Part shown: one piece after another, positions 8,632 through 16,974 of the stretch | Numbering within the stretch: the first letter of the stretch is position 1 | Layout of the letters: every line of letters begins with the position of its first letter | Source of the DNA: Erythrobacter sp. ANT-B3C2 | GTDB lineage: Bacteria > Pseudomonadota > Alphaproteobacteria > Sphingomonadales > Sphingomonadaceae | DNA: 51,077 nt | Reading direction: 5' to 3' | Assembly: GCA_001683845.1 (NCBI GenBank) | Contig: LXQI01000043.1 | Span: 22,991-74,067 of the forward strand | Position numbers and translations under genes: made by a program | Notes under the pieces: generated by a model | What the model saw: the letters and a program-made list of their open reading frames with translations, nothing else | Told to the model about the DNA's origin: nothing | The model's database searches: none

Positions 8632-9662
8632 GCCTTGACCCCGGCCCCGCGCACCGGCTCGGCGGCGGGGTCGAGCGGCCAGCGGGGGCGGGCGGCAATG
8701 TCGAGCGGGTCGGGCGCAAAGCCCGCTTCCAGCCGCTCGATTCCCGCCCAGGCGATCATCGCCGCATTGTCGGTGCACAGCAGCGGCGGCGGGGCCACGA
8801 AGCGCAGGCCCCGCTCGGTGGCGAGACCCTCCAGCGCACCGCGCACCTGCCGGTTGGCGGCGACCCCGCCGGCCAGCACCAGCGCCGAGACCGCGCCCAT
8901 CGCGCCCAGCGCCCGCCGGGTACGATCGAGCAGGCAGTCGATCGCCGCCTGCTGGAAGCTCGCGGCAATATCGGCCGGGCGGAACGTTCCACTCTGGCTC
9001 GCGCGCAGCACCGCGCTCTTCAGCCCGGCAAAGGAGAAATGCGGCTCGGTGCTTCCCACGAGCGGGCGGGGCAGGGGCACCGCCCGCGAATCGCCCTCGG
9101 TCGCCAGCCGCTCCACCGCCGGGCCGCCGGGAAAGCCGAGCCCGAGAATCTTGGCGGTCTTGTCGAACGCCTCGCCCAAGGCATCGTCGATCGTCGTCGC
9201 CAGCCGGCGATACCGGCCCACGCCCTGCACCTCCAGCAGCTGGCAATGCCCACCCGAAACCAGCAGCAGCGCATAGGGAAAGGTCAGCTGCGGATCGACC
9301 AGTCGCGGGCTCAGCGCATGGCCTTCGAGGTGGTTGATGGCCAGCAGCGGAAGCTCGCCTGCCATCGCCAGCGCCTTGGCGGTGACGAGGCCAACCATCA
9401 CCCCGCCGATCAGCCCCGGCCCGGCAGTGGCGGCAATTGCATTGCAATCGGCCAAGCCCAAGCCGGCTTCGCGCAGAACACGCTCGATCAGGGGAGTCAG
9501 CCGCTCGGCATGGGCGCGGGCGGCGATTTCGGGCACCACGCCGCCATACGGCGCGTGCTCCGCGTCCTGGGTGGCGATCGCCTGCGCGAGGATGCGCCGG
9601 TCACCCGCGACCAGCGCCGCGGCGGTCTCGTCGCAGCTGCTCTCGATCCCCAAAACCAGCAT
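8628..9662 (-). CDS. tsaD: tRNA threonylcarbamoyladenosine transferase TsaD
   Basis: A 344-residue ASKHA-fold enzyme that, with TsaB and TsaE, transfers threonylcarbamoyl to A37 of ANN-decoding tRNAs. It begins [15 protein letters not shown], the signature of TsaD/Kae1. Metal-binding histidines H111 and H115 are in NHLEGH; SGGH and CTDNAAM are further landmarks. Normal length. It is transcribed divergently from hemC with only 45 bases between the two start codons, and is followed by gpsA with a four-base overlap. Confidence 0.96.
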   Translation of the reverse strand: MLVLGIESSCDETAAALVAGDRRILAQAIATQDAEHAPYGGVVPEIAARAHAERLTPLIERVLREAGLGLADCNAIAATAGPGLIGGVMVGLVTAKALAMAGELPLLAINHLEGHALSPRLVDPQLTFPYALLLVSGGHCQLLEVQGVGRYRRLATTIDDALGEAFDKTAKILGLGFPGGPAVERLATEGDSRAVPLPRPLVGSTEPHFSFAGLKSAVLRASQSGTFRPADIAASFQQAAIDCLLDRTRRALGAMGAVSALVLAGGVAANRQVRGALEGLATERGLRFVAPPPLLCTDNAAMIAWAGIERLEAGFAPDPLDIAARPRWPLDPAAEPVRGAGVKA

Positions 9663-9677
9663 GGAATTTCCACTGGA

Positions 9678-9687
9678 CGCAATTGCG
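9678..9687. promoter_or_regulatory. Palindrome in the tsaD/hemC divergent gap
   Basis: The perfect 10-base palindrome CGCAATTGCG lies near the middle of the 45-base divergent spacer. Both promoters must lie in or beside this gap, so it may be an operator, but a copy within a coding region near 20002 shows that the word also occurs by chance. Confidence 0.2.
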
Positions 9688-9707
9688 CTTTAGGGCAAGC
9701 ACACCAG

Positions 9708-10655
9708 ATGGCATCCGCACCCCTCCTCAAGCTCGGCACCCGCCGCTCCCCCCTCGCGCTGGCGCAGGCGAATGAGACCCGCGCGCGGCTGTGCGCGGCG
9801 CACGGCTGGGCGGAGGCGCAGGTCGAGCTGGTGCCCGTGGTGGCCAGCGGCGACAAGGTGCAGGATCGCCCGCTGTCGGAGATCGGCGGCAAGGCGCTGT
9901 GGACCAAGGAACTCGACGCCTGGCTGGCCGAAGGCCGAATCGATTGCGCGGTCCATTCGCTGAAGGACGTCGAGACCTGGCGGCCCGCAAGCCTCGTGCT
10001 GGCGGCGGTGCTGCCGCGGGCCGACAAGCGCGACGTGCTGCTGGGCGCCACCACCATCGCCGCGCTGCCGCAGGGCGCCACCGTGGGCACCAGCGCCCCG
10101 CGCCGGGCCGCCCAGTTGCTGCATGCCCGGCCCGATTGCACGGTGGTGATGTTCCGCGGGAATGTCGCCACGCGCATCGCCCGGCTGGCGGCCGGCGAGG
10201 CCGATGCCACCTTCCTCGCCGCCGCGGGCTTGGAGCGGCTCGGCGAGAGCGGCGTCGGCCATCCGCTCGACCCTACCGAATGGCTTCCCGCACCAGCCCA
10301 GGGCGCCATTGCCATCGAGTGCCGCACCGACGATGCGCGAGCGCGCGAATGGCTCGCCGCGATCGACCACGCGCCCAGCCACACCGAGGTGCTGGCGGAG
10401 CGAGCATTGCTGGCCGCGCTGGGCGGCAATTGCCACTCGCCCATCGCGGCGCTGTGTTCCGGCGGGGGCGAGGGGCAGAGGGCAAACGCAATGCTGGCGA
10501 TGCGCGCCGCGCTGTTCAGTCCCGATGGTGCCGAGCGCGTGGAGGCCAGCGCCACCTTCGCCGCCGCCGATCCCGCCGGCCCGATCCGGCTGGCCCACAA
10601 CCTGCTGGCCCGCGCTACCCCGGGTATCGCAGCGCATTTCTCCGGCCCGCGATGA
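9708..10655 (+). CDS. hemC: Porphobilinogen deaminase (hydroxymethylbilane synthase)
   Basis: A 315-residue enzyme joining four porphobilinogens into hydroxymethylbilane in tetrapyrrole synthesis. The N-terminus has KLGTRRSPLALAQ; the catalytic Asp is D87 in HSLKDVE; the dipyrromethane cofactor attaches to C242 in GGNCHSP. Length is typical. The ATG was chosen because the matching region begins right after it and because it lies in the divergent gap with tsaD. hemD follows after 25 bases on the same strand. Confidence 0.96.
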   Translation: MASAPLLKLGTRRSPLALAQANETRARLCAAHGWAEAQVELVPVVASGDKVQDRPLSEIGGKALWTKELDAWLAEGRIDCAVHSLKDVETWRPASLVLAAVLPRADKRDVLLGATTIAALPQGATVGTSAPRRAAQLLHARPDCTVVMFRGNVATRIARLAAGEADATFLAAAGLERLGESGVGHPLDPTEWLPAPAQGAIAIECRTDDARAREWLAAIDHAPSHTEVLAERALLAALGGNCHSPIAALCSGGGEGQRANAMLAMRAALFSPDGAERVEASATFAAADPAGPIRLAHNLLARATPGIAAHFSGPR

Positions 10656-10680
10656 TCCCGCTGCATTTGTCGCGGTCGCG

Positions 10681-11388
10681 ATGATCCTGGTGATCCGACC
10701 CGAGCCCGGCTGCGCGGCGACCCTCGCCGCAGGGCGCCACGCGGGGCTGGCGCTGGAGCTGGAGGGCTGCCCGCTTTCCGAAATCCGCCCGCTCGCTTGG
10801 GAGCCGCCGCCTGCCGAAAGCTTCGATGCGCTCCTGCTCGGCAGCGCCAATGCGCTGCGCCACGCCGGTCCCGCGCTAGCGAACTACCAAGGCAAGCCCT
10901 CCCTCGCAGTGGGGGCAACGACGGCCGAGGCCGCGCGCGAGTTCGGGCTGGCGATCATCGCCACCGGCAGCGGCGGTCTACAGGTGCTGCTCGATGCGCT
11001 TGCCGCAAGCGGCCGCCTGCCGCCCCGCCTGCTGCGCATCACCGGAGCCGAGCATGTGGCGTTGCAACCGCCGCCAGGCAGCTCCATCGAGACCCAGATC
11101 GCCTACGAGAGCGCGCCGCTGCTGCTGCCCCCCGCTTTGGCCGCCCGGCTCGCGCAGGGCGGGGGGGTGCTGCTGCACTCGGCCGCCGCCGCGCGCCGCT
11201 TAGCGGCCGAGTGCCGGCGCCTCGCCGTGCCCCGCGCACAAGTTGCCCTCGCTGCTTTGGGGCCGCGTATCGCCGCAGCGGCCGGGGAAGGCTGGCGCAG
11301 GGTGCTGGTGGCGGCTGAACCCAGCGAAGCCGCCCTGTTGGCGTTGGCCGCCCACCTGTGCCATGGTCGAGACGAAGCGAACGTTTGA
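10681..11388 (+). CDS. hemD: Uroporphyrinogen-III synthase
   Basis: A 235-residue protein in the position of uroporphyrinogen-III synthase, which closes and inverts ring D of hydroxymethylbilane. HemD is poorly conserved; support comes from the N-terminal VIRPEPG, the two-lobe pattern with LLGSANALRHAG and AVGATTAEAAREFG, the later LLHSAAAARRLA and ALGPRIAAAA, a usual length, and its place directly behind hemC. It is likely in one transcript with hemC and the mitofilin-like gene that starts 41 bases downstream. Confidence 0.88.
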   Translation: MILVIRPEPGCAATLAAGRHAGLALELEGCPLSEIRPLAWEPPPAESFDALLLGSANALRHAGPALANYQGKPSLAVGATTAEAAREFGLAIIATGSGGLQVLLDALAASGRLPPRLLRITGAEHVALQPPPGSSIETQIAYESAPLLLPPALAARLAQGGGVLLHSAAAARRLAAECRRLAVPRAQVALAALGPRIAAAAGEGWRRVLVAAEPSEAALLALAAHLCHGRDEANV

Positions 11389-11429
11389 CACCGCCCGCCG
11401 CGCAGCAGCGCACTGGGCCAAGGATCGCC

Positions 11430-12362
11430 ATGGACGAGGATTTCACCCTGCGCGCCCGGAGCGCCAGCCGCCGCCGTACGCAGGTGCAGGCGATCGCCGG
11501 GGCCGCGATCGCCGCCTTCCTGCTCGGCGCCGCAGCCACTTTCCTGCTCACCCGCAGCGACACATTCGAGCAATCCGCGCTGTTCCCGCCCGAGCAGCAG
11601 CCGTTGGCCGAAGCCGCGCCTTCCGCCGGGCCGCTCACGATCGCCTCGCCCACCGCCTCCCCCATCGTCGAAACCGAAGCGCGCCAGGCGGCTCGCCGCG
11701 TGGAGCAAGTGGCCGTACAGCAGGGCGGGCTCGACAGCCGGCTGGCCGGGATGGAGCAGCGGCTCGCCCGGCTCGATCTGCAGGCGCAGGCGGCGGCCGG
11801 CAATGCCGCGCGCGCGGAGGCGCTGCTGATCACCTTCGCCGCCCGCCGCTCGATCGAACGCGGTGCGCCGCTCGGCTATCTGGCAGACCAGCTGCGCCTG
11901 CGCTTCGGCGATTCGCGGCCCAATGCGGTGCAGACAGTGATCGACGCGGCGCAGAACCCGGTCACGCTCGACCAGCTGATCGCCCAGCTTGACGGACTCT
12001 CGCAATCGCTGGCGCAGCCGCCCGAGGGTGAGGGCGCCTTCAATCGGCTCTCGCGCGAATTGGGCGGGCTGTTCGTGATCCGACGCGAGGACACGCCCTC
12101 GCCCGCGGCCGACCGGCGGCTGGAGCGGGCGCGCTTCTTCCTCGAAAGCGGCCGCGTCCGCCCTGCCATTGCCGAGGTGCGGCTGCTGCCCGGCGCCACC
12201 CGCGCCCGTGCCTGGATTGAGGACGCGCAGCGCTATGCCAATGCGCAGCGCGCACTGGAGCTGCTCGAAACCACCGCCATCCTCGAACAGCGCGAGCTAC
12301 GAGACGGCGGCGGAGTGCGGGTGGAACAACCGAGCCCGCTCGAAGCGGTAGCTACGCCCTAG
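11430..12362 (+). CDS. Mitofilin/Mic60-like inner-membrane protein
   Basis: A 310-residue protein with a short basic N-terminus, one membrane span at about residues 21-41, a proline-containing spacer, a helical and probably coiled-coil region (about 90-140) and a C-terminal helical domain. This architecture, together with its place right after hemC-hemD, matches the alphaproteobacterial homologues of mitochondrial Mic60, which shape intracytoplasmic or cristae membranes. The match rests on layout and context, because sequence identity in this family is low. An older view of the neighbourhood calls such genes hemX-like, without an enzymatic role. The ATG at the GGATCGCC context was chosen; an upstream in-frame ATG adds 24 residues that overlap hemD. 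Confidence 0.65.
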   Translation: MDEDFTLRARSASRRRTQVQAIAGAAIAAFLLGAAATFLLTRSDTFEQSALFPPEQQPLAEAAPSAGPLTIASPTASPIVETEARQAARRVEQVAVQQGGLDSRLAGMEQRLARLDLQAQAAAGNAARAEALLITFAARRSIERGAPLGYLADQLRLRFGDSRPNAVQTVIDAAQNPVTLDQLIAQLDGLSQSLAQPPEGEGAFNRLSRELGGLFVIRREDTPSPAADRRLERARFFLESGRVRPAIAEVRLLPGATRARAWIEDAQRYANAQRALELLETTAILEQRELRDGGGVRVEQPSPLEAVATP

Positions 12363-12405
12363 CGCGAGGCAGTAGCGAAACCTGCTCAGGCTTCGGGTCC
12401 CGTAT

Positions 12406-13620
12406 TCAGCCCCGCAGCAGTTCCGGCAGATCGCCCGAGACGCCGCGCGCCTCGTTCATGAACCAGCGCTTCAGCGCCGGCATCCGCTGCACCCCGGCCA
12501 TGCCCAGCCGCCGCACCGCGCTCGGCGCACGGCCGGGAATGCCGAACAGGCGGGTCAGCCCATCGGTCGCCAGCGCCACCATGAAACTGTCGAGCCCGCG
12601 CCAGGTCTCGTAGCGGGTAAGGCCCTGCGCATCGCCCGGCTCCAGCCCGAGCCGCCGCCCTTCGGCCAGCACCTCCACCAGCGCGCCCACGTCGCGCAGC
12701 CCCAAATTGAAGCCCTGCCCGGCAATTGGGTGGATCCCATGCGCCGCATCGCCCACCAGCGCCAGCCGCGGCGCGGTGATCCGCGCTGTGTGGTGGAAGC
12801 CGAGCGGCCAGGACGAACGCGGCCCCTCCACCGTCACGGTGCCCAGAATGCCGTGCATCCGCTTCTCCGCCTCGGCCGCAAAGGCGCGCGGCCCCAGCGC
12901 GAGCACCCCCTCGGCCTCGCGCTCGTTCACGGTCCATACCAGCGCGCTGCGGTGGCGGCCCTGTTCGTCGTCGCGCAGCGGCAGCAGCGCGAACGGCCCT
13001 GCAGGATAAAAGACCTCCCACGCCACGCCATCATGCGGGCGCGAATGGCTAAGGCCGGCGATCACCGCGCGGTGGCGGTATTCCCAGCGGGCCACCGCAA
13101 TTCCCGCATCCTCGCGCGTGGGCGAGCCGCGCCCCTCCGCGCCTACCAGCAGCGCACCCTCCAGCCGCGCGCCATCGGCCAGCGTGACGGCAGCGGAGTG
13201 TTCGCCCCGCTCGCGCGCAACGATCTCGGCGCTTGAGTGCCAGGCGATCAACGGCTCAGCCCGCGCAGCCTCGAACAGCGCCAGCCGCAAGGTGCGATTG
13301 GCAAACATCCGCCCCAGCGAACCGTCGCCCGGCTCGGGCTGGAAGTCGATCCGCCCCGGCCGCATCGCATCGCTCACCGCAATGGAGCTGATCGGGCAGC
13401 CAAGCGGCTCCAGCTGCTCCACCAGGCCGATATTGGCAAACAGGTTCCAGCTGGCTGTGGAGATCGCGCTGGCCCGCCCGTCGAACCCTTCGGCGGTCAA
13501 CTCGGCCGGGTCCGCCCGGTCGACCACGTGGCTGGAAAAGCCCTTGCGTGCCGCCGCCAGCGCCAGCGTCATGCCGACGAGCCCGCCGCCGATAATCAGG
13601 AGTTCGCGCTTGTCCGCCAT
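12406..13620 (-). CDS. UbiH/UbiF-family FAD-dependent monooxygenase
   Basis: A 404-residue flavoprotein hydroxylase, probably adding a hydroxyl group during ubiquinone synthesis. The N-terminal GGGLVG (residues 11-16) binds FAD ADP; the second FAD motif GDAAHGIHPIAGQG lies near residue 285, followed by NLGLRDV, which is typical of the UbiH/Coq6 group. Length is normal. It converges on the mitofilin-like gene and is divergent from the DsbD-like gene with only 28 bases between start codons. Which ring position it hydroxylates cannot be told from sequence alone. Confidence 0.9.
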   Translation of the reverse strand: MADKRELLIIGGGLVGMTLALAAARKGFSSHVVDRADPAELTAEGFDGRASAISTASWNLFANIGLVEQLEPLGCPISSIAVSDAMRPGRIDFQPEPGDGSLGRMFANRTLRLALFEAARAEPLIAWHSSAEIVARERGEHSAAVTLADGARLEGALLVGAEGRGSPTREDAGIAVARWEYRHRAVIAGLSHSRPHDGVAWEVFYPAGPFALLPLRDDEQGRHRSALVWTVNEREAEGVLALGPRAFAAEAEKRMHGILGTVTVEGPRSSWPLGFHHTARITAPRLALVGDAAHGIHPIAGQGFNLGLRDVGALVEVLAEGRRLGLEPGDAQGLTRYETWRGLDSFMVALATDGLTRLFGIPGRAPSAVRRLGMAGVQRMPALKRWFMNEARGVSGDLPELLRG

Positions 13621-13648
13621 CGAGCCCAGCCCTAGATCGCCGGACACC

Positions 13649-15736
13649 ATGCACGCAAGCCCAGTCCCGTCCCGTTTCCCTTTTGGGCAGCTGCTCCCCG
13701 CGCTTCTGGCGACGCTGATGGCCCTGCTGCTTGCCTTGCTGGGCACGGCCCCGGCAGCGGCGCAGCTGCCCGTTTCCATGCCCGCCCGGGCCAACAACAT
13801 CGCCGCCGAGCTGGTGGCGCAGGCCCCCGCTCGCCCCGGCGAGGAGTTGACGCTAGCCATCCTGTTCACGCCGGAGCCGCGGTGGCATGGCTATTGGCTG
13901 AACCCGGGCGATGCGGGGTACGGCATGACGCTCGAATGGAGCCTGCCGGAAGGCTGGCAAGCGGGCGAACCGCTCTACCCCGTGCCCGAGCGCCTGCTGA
14001 TCTCGGGCCTGATGAACCATGTGTACGAGGGTCAATATGCCGTGTTGGTGCCGCTTCGGGTACCAGCCAGCGCCAGCGGCATCGCCCCGCTGCAGGTGGA
14101 GGCCGAATGGCTCGCCTGCACCGACGAGATTTGCGTGCCCGAAAGCGCCACGCTCACCCTCCGCGTCCCCGTGGCTCAACAGGGCGCGCAAGACCCGCGC
14201 TTCGACAACTGGCTCGCCGCCATCCCCCCGCTGCTCGACCAGCCAGCACGTTTCGCTCTGGGCCCGCAGGCGCTCAGCGTGGCGATCCCGCTGCCGCCGT
14301 CGCTCGAGTTGGCCGATCCGCACCTCTACCTCGCCACCTCGCAGCTGGTCGATTACGCCGCCCCACAGCGCTTCCGCCGGGCGGGCGCCTGGCTGGTCGC
14401 CGAAATCCCCCGCAAGGGGCTGGCGAGCGATGCCGCGCAGCTGGAAGGCATCCTCCAGCTCAGCGAGGGCGAGGGCCTGCGCTTCACCGCCATGCCAGGC
14501 GCGGTGCCGGCGGGCGGCGAGCCGGTGGGCACCGCAGCAGGCGCGGTCGCGCCGCTATGGCTGCTGCTCGGCGGCGCGCTGCTGGGCGGGCTGCTGCTCA
14601 ACCTGATGCCCTGCGTATTCCCGATCCTCAGCCTCAAGGCGCTCACCCTCGCGCGCTCGGGCGAAAGCGCGGGCAAGGCGCGTGCCGAGGCGCTGGCCTA
14701 CACCGCCGGAGTGGTGCTCGCCTGCCTGGCGCTCGGCGGGCTGCTGCTCGCCCTGCGCGCGGGCGGCACCGAGATTGGATGGGCGTTCCAGCTGCAGGAG
14801 CCGGGCGTGGTGGTCTCGCTTCTCGTGCTGGCCGTGGCGATCACCGCCAATTTCGCCGGGCTGTACGAACTGCCCTCGCTCTCGATCACCCGCGCTGGCG
14901 GCCGATCGAGCGCCTTTGCCACCGGGCTGCTGGCCGCCTTCGTCGCCACGCCTTGCACCGGCCCGTTCATGGCCGCGGCGATCGGCGCGGCCCTGCTGTT
15001 GCCGCCGGAGCAGGCGCTGCTGCTGTTCGCCGCGCTGGGGCTGGGGTTGGCGCTGCCGTTCCTGGCACTCGGCTTTGTGCCCGCGCTGCGACGGCTCATT
15101 CCGCGCCCCGGGCCGTGGATGGACAAATTCCGCCGCGTGTTGGCGGTACCGATGGGGCTCACCGCACTGGCACTGCTATGGCTCGCCTGGCGTCTGGGCG
15201 GGGCGGAGTTCGCGCTTGGAGCGGCTGGCATCGCCCTCGCCGTGCTGGCGGTACTGGCCTTGCTGTGGGGCCGCCGGCACCAGCCAGCCCCGCAGCTGCG
15301 CTGGGCGGCCGCCGCCTCGGGGCTCGCCGCGATAGTACTCGTCGTGAGCACCGCGCGCTGGTTCGAGCCGCGCGCTTCGGAGAGCGAAGCCGGCATCCTC
15401 GCCGCCGCCCCGTTCAACGAAACGGCGCTGGCACGGGCGCGCGCATCCGGCCAGCCGGTGTTCGTCTGGTTCACCGCCGATTGGTGCCTCACCTGCAAGG
15501 TGAACGAGAGCGTGGCCATCGAACGCGAGGCAACCCGCGCCGCCTTCGAGCAGGCCGGCGTGGTGGCGTTCCGCGGCGACTGGACCAGCCGCGATCCGGC
15601 GATCACCCGCTTTCTCACGGATCAGGGTGCCGCCGGCGTCCCGCTCTACCTGTGGTATGCCCCGGGCGATGCGGGCGAGGTGCTGCCGCAGGTGCTCACC
15701 CCCTCCATGCTCACCGCTCTGGCGGAGCAGGGGTAG
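13649..15736 (+). CDS. dsbD: DsbD-family protein-disulfide reductase
   Basis: A 695-residue thiol reductase that passes electrons from cytoplasmic thioredoxin across the inner membrane to periplasmic proteins. Order of parts: signal peptide (1-38); periplasmic N-terminal domain with a Cys pair (CTDEIC); a membrane core of about eight spans with catalytic cysteines C322 (MPCVFP) and C436 (TPCTGP); and a C-terminal thioredoxin-like domain with C613 and C616 in WCLTC. The N-terminal domain resembles the ScsB variant more than E. coli DsbD. Its last 26 bases overlap the convergent lipoprotein gene. Likely jobs are cytochrome c maturation or repair of envelope disulfides. Confidence 0.93.
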   Translation: MHASPVPSRFPFGQLLPALLATLMALLLALLGTAPAAAQLPVSMPARANNIAAELVAQAPARPGEELTLAILFTPEPRWHGYWLNPGDAGYGMTLEWSLPEGWQAGEPLYPVPERLLISGLMNHVYEGQYAVLVPLRVPASASGIAPLQVEAEWLACTDEICVPESATLTLRVPVAQQGAQDPRFDNWLAAIPPLLDQPARFALGPQALSVAIPLPPSLELADPHLYLATSQLVDYAAPQRFRRAGAWLVAEIPRKGLASDAAQLEGILQLSEGEGLRFTAMPGAVPAGGEPVGTAAGAVAPLWLLLGGALLGGLLLNLMPCVFPILSLKALTLARSGESAGKARAEALAYTAGVVLACLALGGLLLALRAGGTEIGWAFQLQEPGVVVSLLVLAVAITANFAGLYELPSLSITRAGGRSSAFATGLLAAFVATPCTGPFMAAAIGAALLLPPEQALLLFAALGLGLALPFLALGFVPALRRLIPRPGPWMDKFRRVLAVPMGLTALALLWLAWRLGGAEFALGAAGIALAVLAVLALLWGRRHQPAPQLRWAAAASGLAAIVLVVSTARWFEPRASESEAGILAAAPFNETALARARASGQPVFVWFTADWCLTCKVNESVAIEREATRAAFEQAGVVAFRGDWTSRDPAITRFLTDQGAAGVPLYLWYAPGDAGEVLPQVLTPSMLTALAEQG

Positions 15737-16352
15737 AGATCGGCTCGGGCGGCGGAGAGCCCCCTTCCGCTGCCTCGGCCTGCTCGCGCGCTTCGGCCCG
15801 CTGCACCCGCCCGCTGGCCCGGCACCAGTCGACGAACTCGCCCGGCACCCGGCTGCCGGCGATCAGCAGCGATCCGCCGCCCGGCAGCGTCGCCTCGATC
15901 TCGCGCGGGCCGGTGAACACGTCGAGCTGCGGGTCGCTCGCCGCCACCGCCCCCTGCCAGCGCCATTCGCCCGCCACCAGCGCGGCATCCACCTTGAACC
16001 GCGACACCATGCCATTGCCCAGCACCGGGAACAGCGCCTGCTGCCCGGGCCGCGCCCGCACATGCCGCACGATCTCGATGCGCGGCGGCTGCTCGCGCAA
16101 AGCGCAGGCAAGAGTGAGCATCGGCGGCTCGCCGGGACGCCCGAAGCGGATCGCCTGCCCATCGGCTGAAACCAGCCAGATCGCCCCGGTCGTATCGGGC
16201 GAGGCCAGCGGCGCCACCGGCCGCGCCCGCGCTGCATCGAGCGAGATCCGCTGCGAAGCCCCCTCCGGCGCCTCGGCCTCCCGCTCGCACCCCCCGAGCG
16301 CAAGGAGAGCAAGGGCAGGGGCGAGGCTCAGAGCGATGCGGCGGGGAATCAT
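15711..16352 (-). CDS. Putative lipoprotein of unknown function
   Basis: A 213-residue protein with a signal peptide and a lipobox ending in C22 (LLALGGC), so probably lipid-anchored. The mature part has no family I recognise. It has a Trp/Gly pattern (GEWRWQGAV), two further Cys and an acidic, proline-rich tail. A start seven codons earlier is possible, but the chosen ATG gives a better signal peptide. The 3' end overlaps the end of dsbD on the other strand by 26 bases. Confidence 0.7.
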   Translation of the reverse strand: MIPRRIALSLAPALALLALGGCEREAEAPEGASQRISLDAARARPVAPLASPDTTGAIWLVSADGQAIRFGRPGEPPMLTLACALREQPPRIEIVRHVRARPGQQALFPVLGNGMVSRFKVDAALVAGEWRWQGAVAASDPQLDVFTGPREIEATLPGGGSLLIAGSRVPGEFVDWCRASGRVQRAEAREQAEAAEGGSPPPEPISTPAPPER

Positions 16353-16394
16353 GCCGCCTGATGGCCGCGCCATCCCCGGCTTACAAGCGGGAGC

Positions 16395-16619
16395 CTATCC
16401 GGCAGCGTAGATCGCCGGCCGATAGCGCGCCTCGGGCACGGGCCGGTCGTGTTCGCGGGCGGTCTCCAGCCACAGTGCGATGGCAATCTCCGCCTCGGCG
16501 ATAGCCTCTGTCGGCGTGTCGCCATGCGCGGAGCAGGGCCGCAAATCAGGAACGTCGGCAATCCAGCACTCGTCCTCGGCCGACCAGAACAGGTTGATGT
16601 GATAGCGGTGCTGGGTCAT
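16395..16619 (-). CDS. hicB: HicB-family antitoxin
   Basis: A 74-residue HicB-type antitoxin. The partial RNase-H-like fold is seen in INLFWSAEDECWIADVPDL, followed by GDTPTEAIAEAEIAIALWL, both characteristic of the family. There is no added helix-turn-helix domain, so it is a short form. It follows hicA and overlaps it by four bases (ATGA), which couples translation and is a usual arrangement. It should bind and block HicA and may repress the pair's promoter together with it. Confidence 0.88.
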   Translation of the reverse strand: MTQHRYHINLFWSAEDECWIADVPDLRPCSAHGDTPTEAIAEAEIAIALWLETAREHDRPVPEARYRPAIYAAG

Positions 16620-16870
16620 GGCTCACGATCTAGGCCGTACTCCTCCACCATTTCAAGGAACTCGCGCAGCTGGTAGCGCTTGGCTTCCTTCCCCTTCGGC
16701 TGGATCACCAGCAGTCTGGGGCAAGCAGGGTGCACGAAGGACTGGTGGCTCCCCTTCGCGCGGGCGGGGCGAAAACCGAACGCCTCAATGATCCGGACGA
16801 AGTCACGAAACGCAACTGACTGTGCAGGGTTCGCGAGCAGGTTGGCGTAGAGCTTGTCGATGCGGGTCAT
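16616..16870 (-). CDS. hicA: HicA-family mRNA interferase toxin
   Basis: An 84-residue HicA-type toxin that cleaves mRNA by a double-stranded-RNA-binding fold. The catalytic histidine is H42 in KGSHQSF, the motif of the family, followed by basic LVIQPKGKEAKRYQL. The length is slightly above the usual 60-70. AGAGG lies six bases before the ATG and a strong promoter candidate lies upstream. Its key residue is intact, so the system may be active. Confidence 0.87.
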   Translation of the reverse strand: MTRIDKLYANLLANPAQSVAFRDFVRIIEAFGFRPARAKGSHQSFVHPACPRLLVIQPKGKEAKRYQLREFLEMVEEYGLDREP

Positions 16871-16897
16871 GGCTGCCTCTGAAAAGGTGCAGCCGAG

Positions 16898-16927
16898 CTA
16901 ATAGTGGCGGATTCGGCGTCGCGTCAA
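16898..16927 (-). promoter_or_regulatory. Promoter of hicAB
   Basis: On the minus strand TTGACG (16927-16922), an 18-base spacer and TATTAG (16903-16898) form a sigma-70-type promoter. Transcription would begin about 20 bases before the hicA ATG. A repressor site for HicB is not obvious. Confidence 0.6.
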
Positions 16928-16974
16928 AAAGTCGTACTCACTGTCCAACCCTTCATGTCGCGGAGGGCAGAGAC

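Noticed and set aside
8532-9707. A long in-frame extension ahead of hemC
   Set aside because: It runs antisense to tsaD and gpsA; the HemC match starts at the ATG at 9708.
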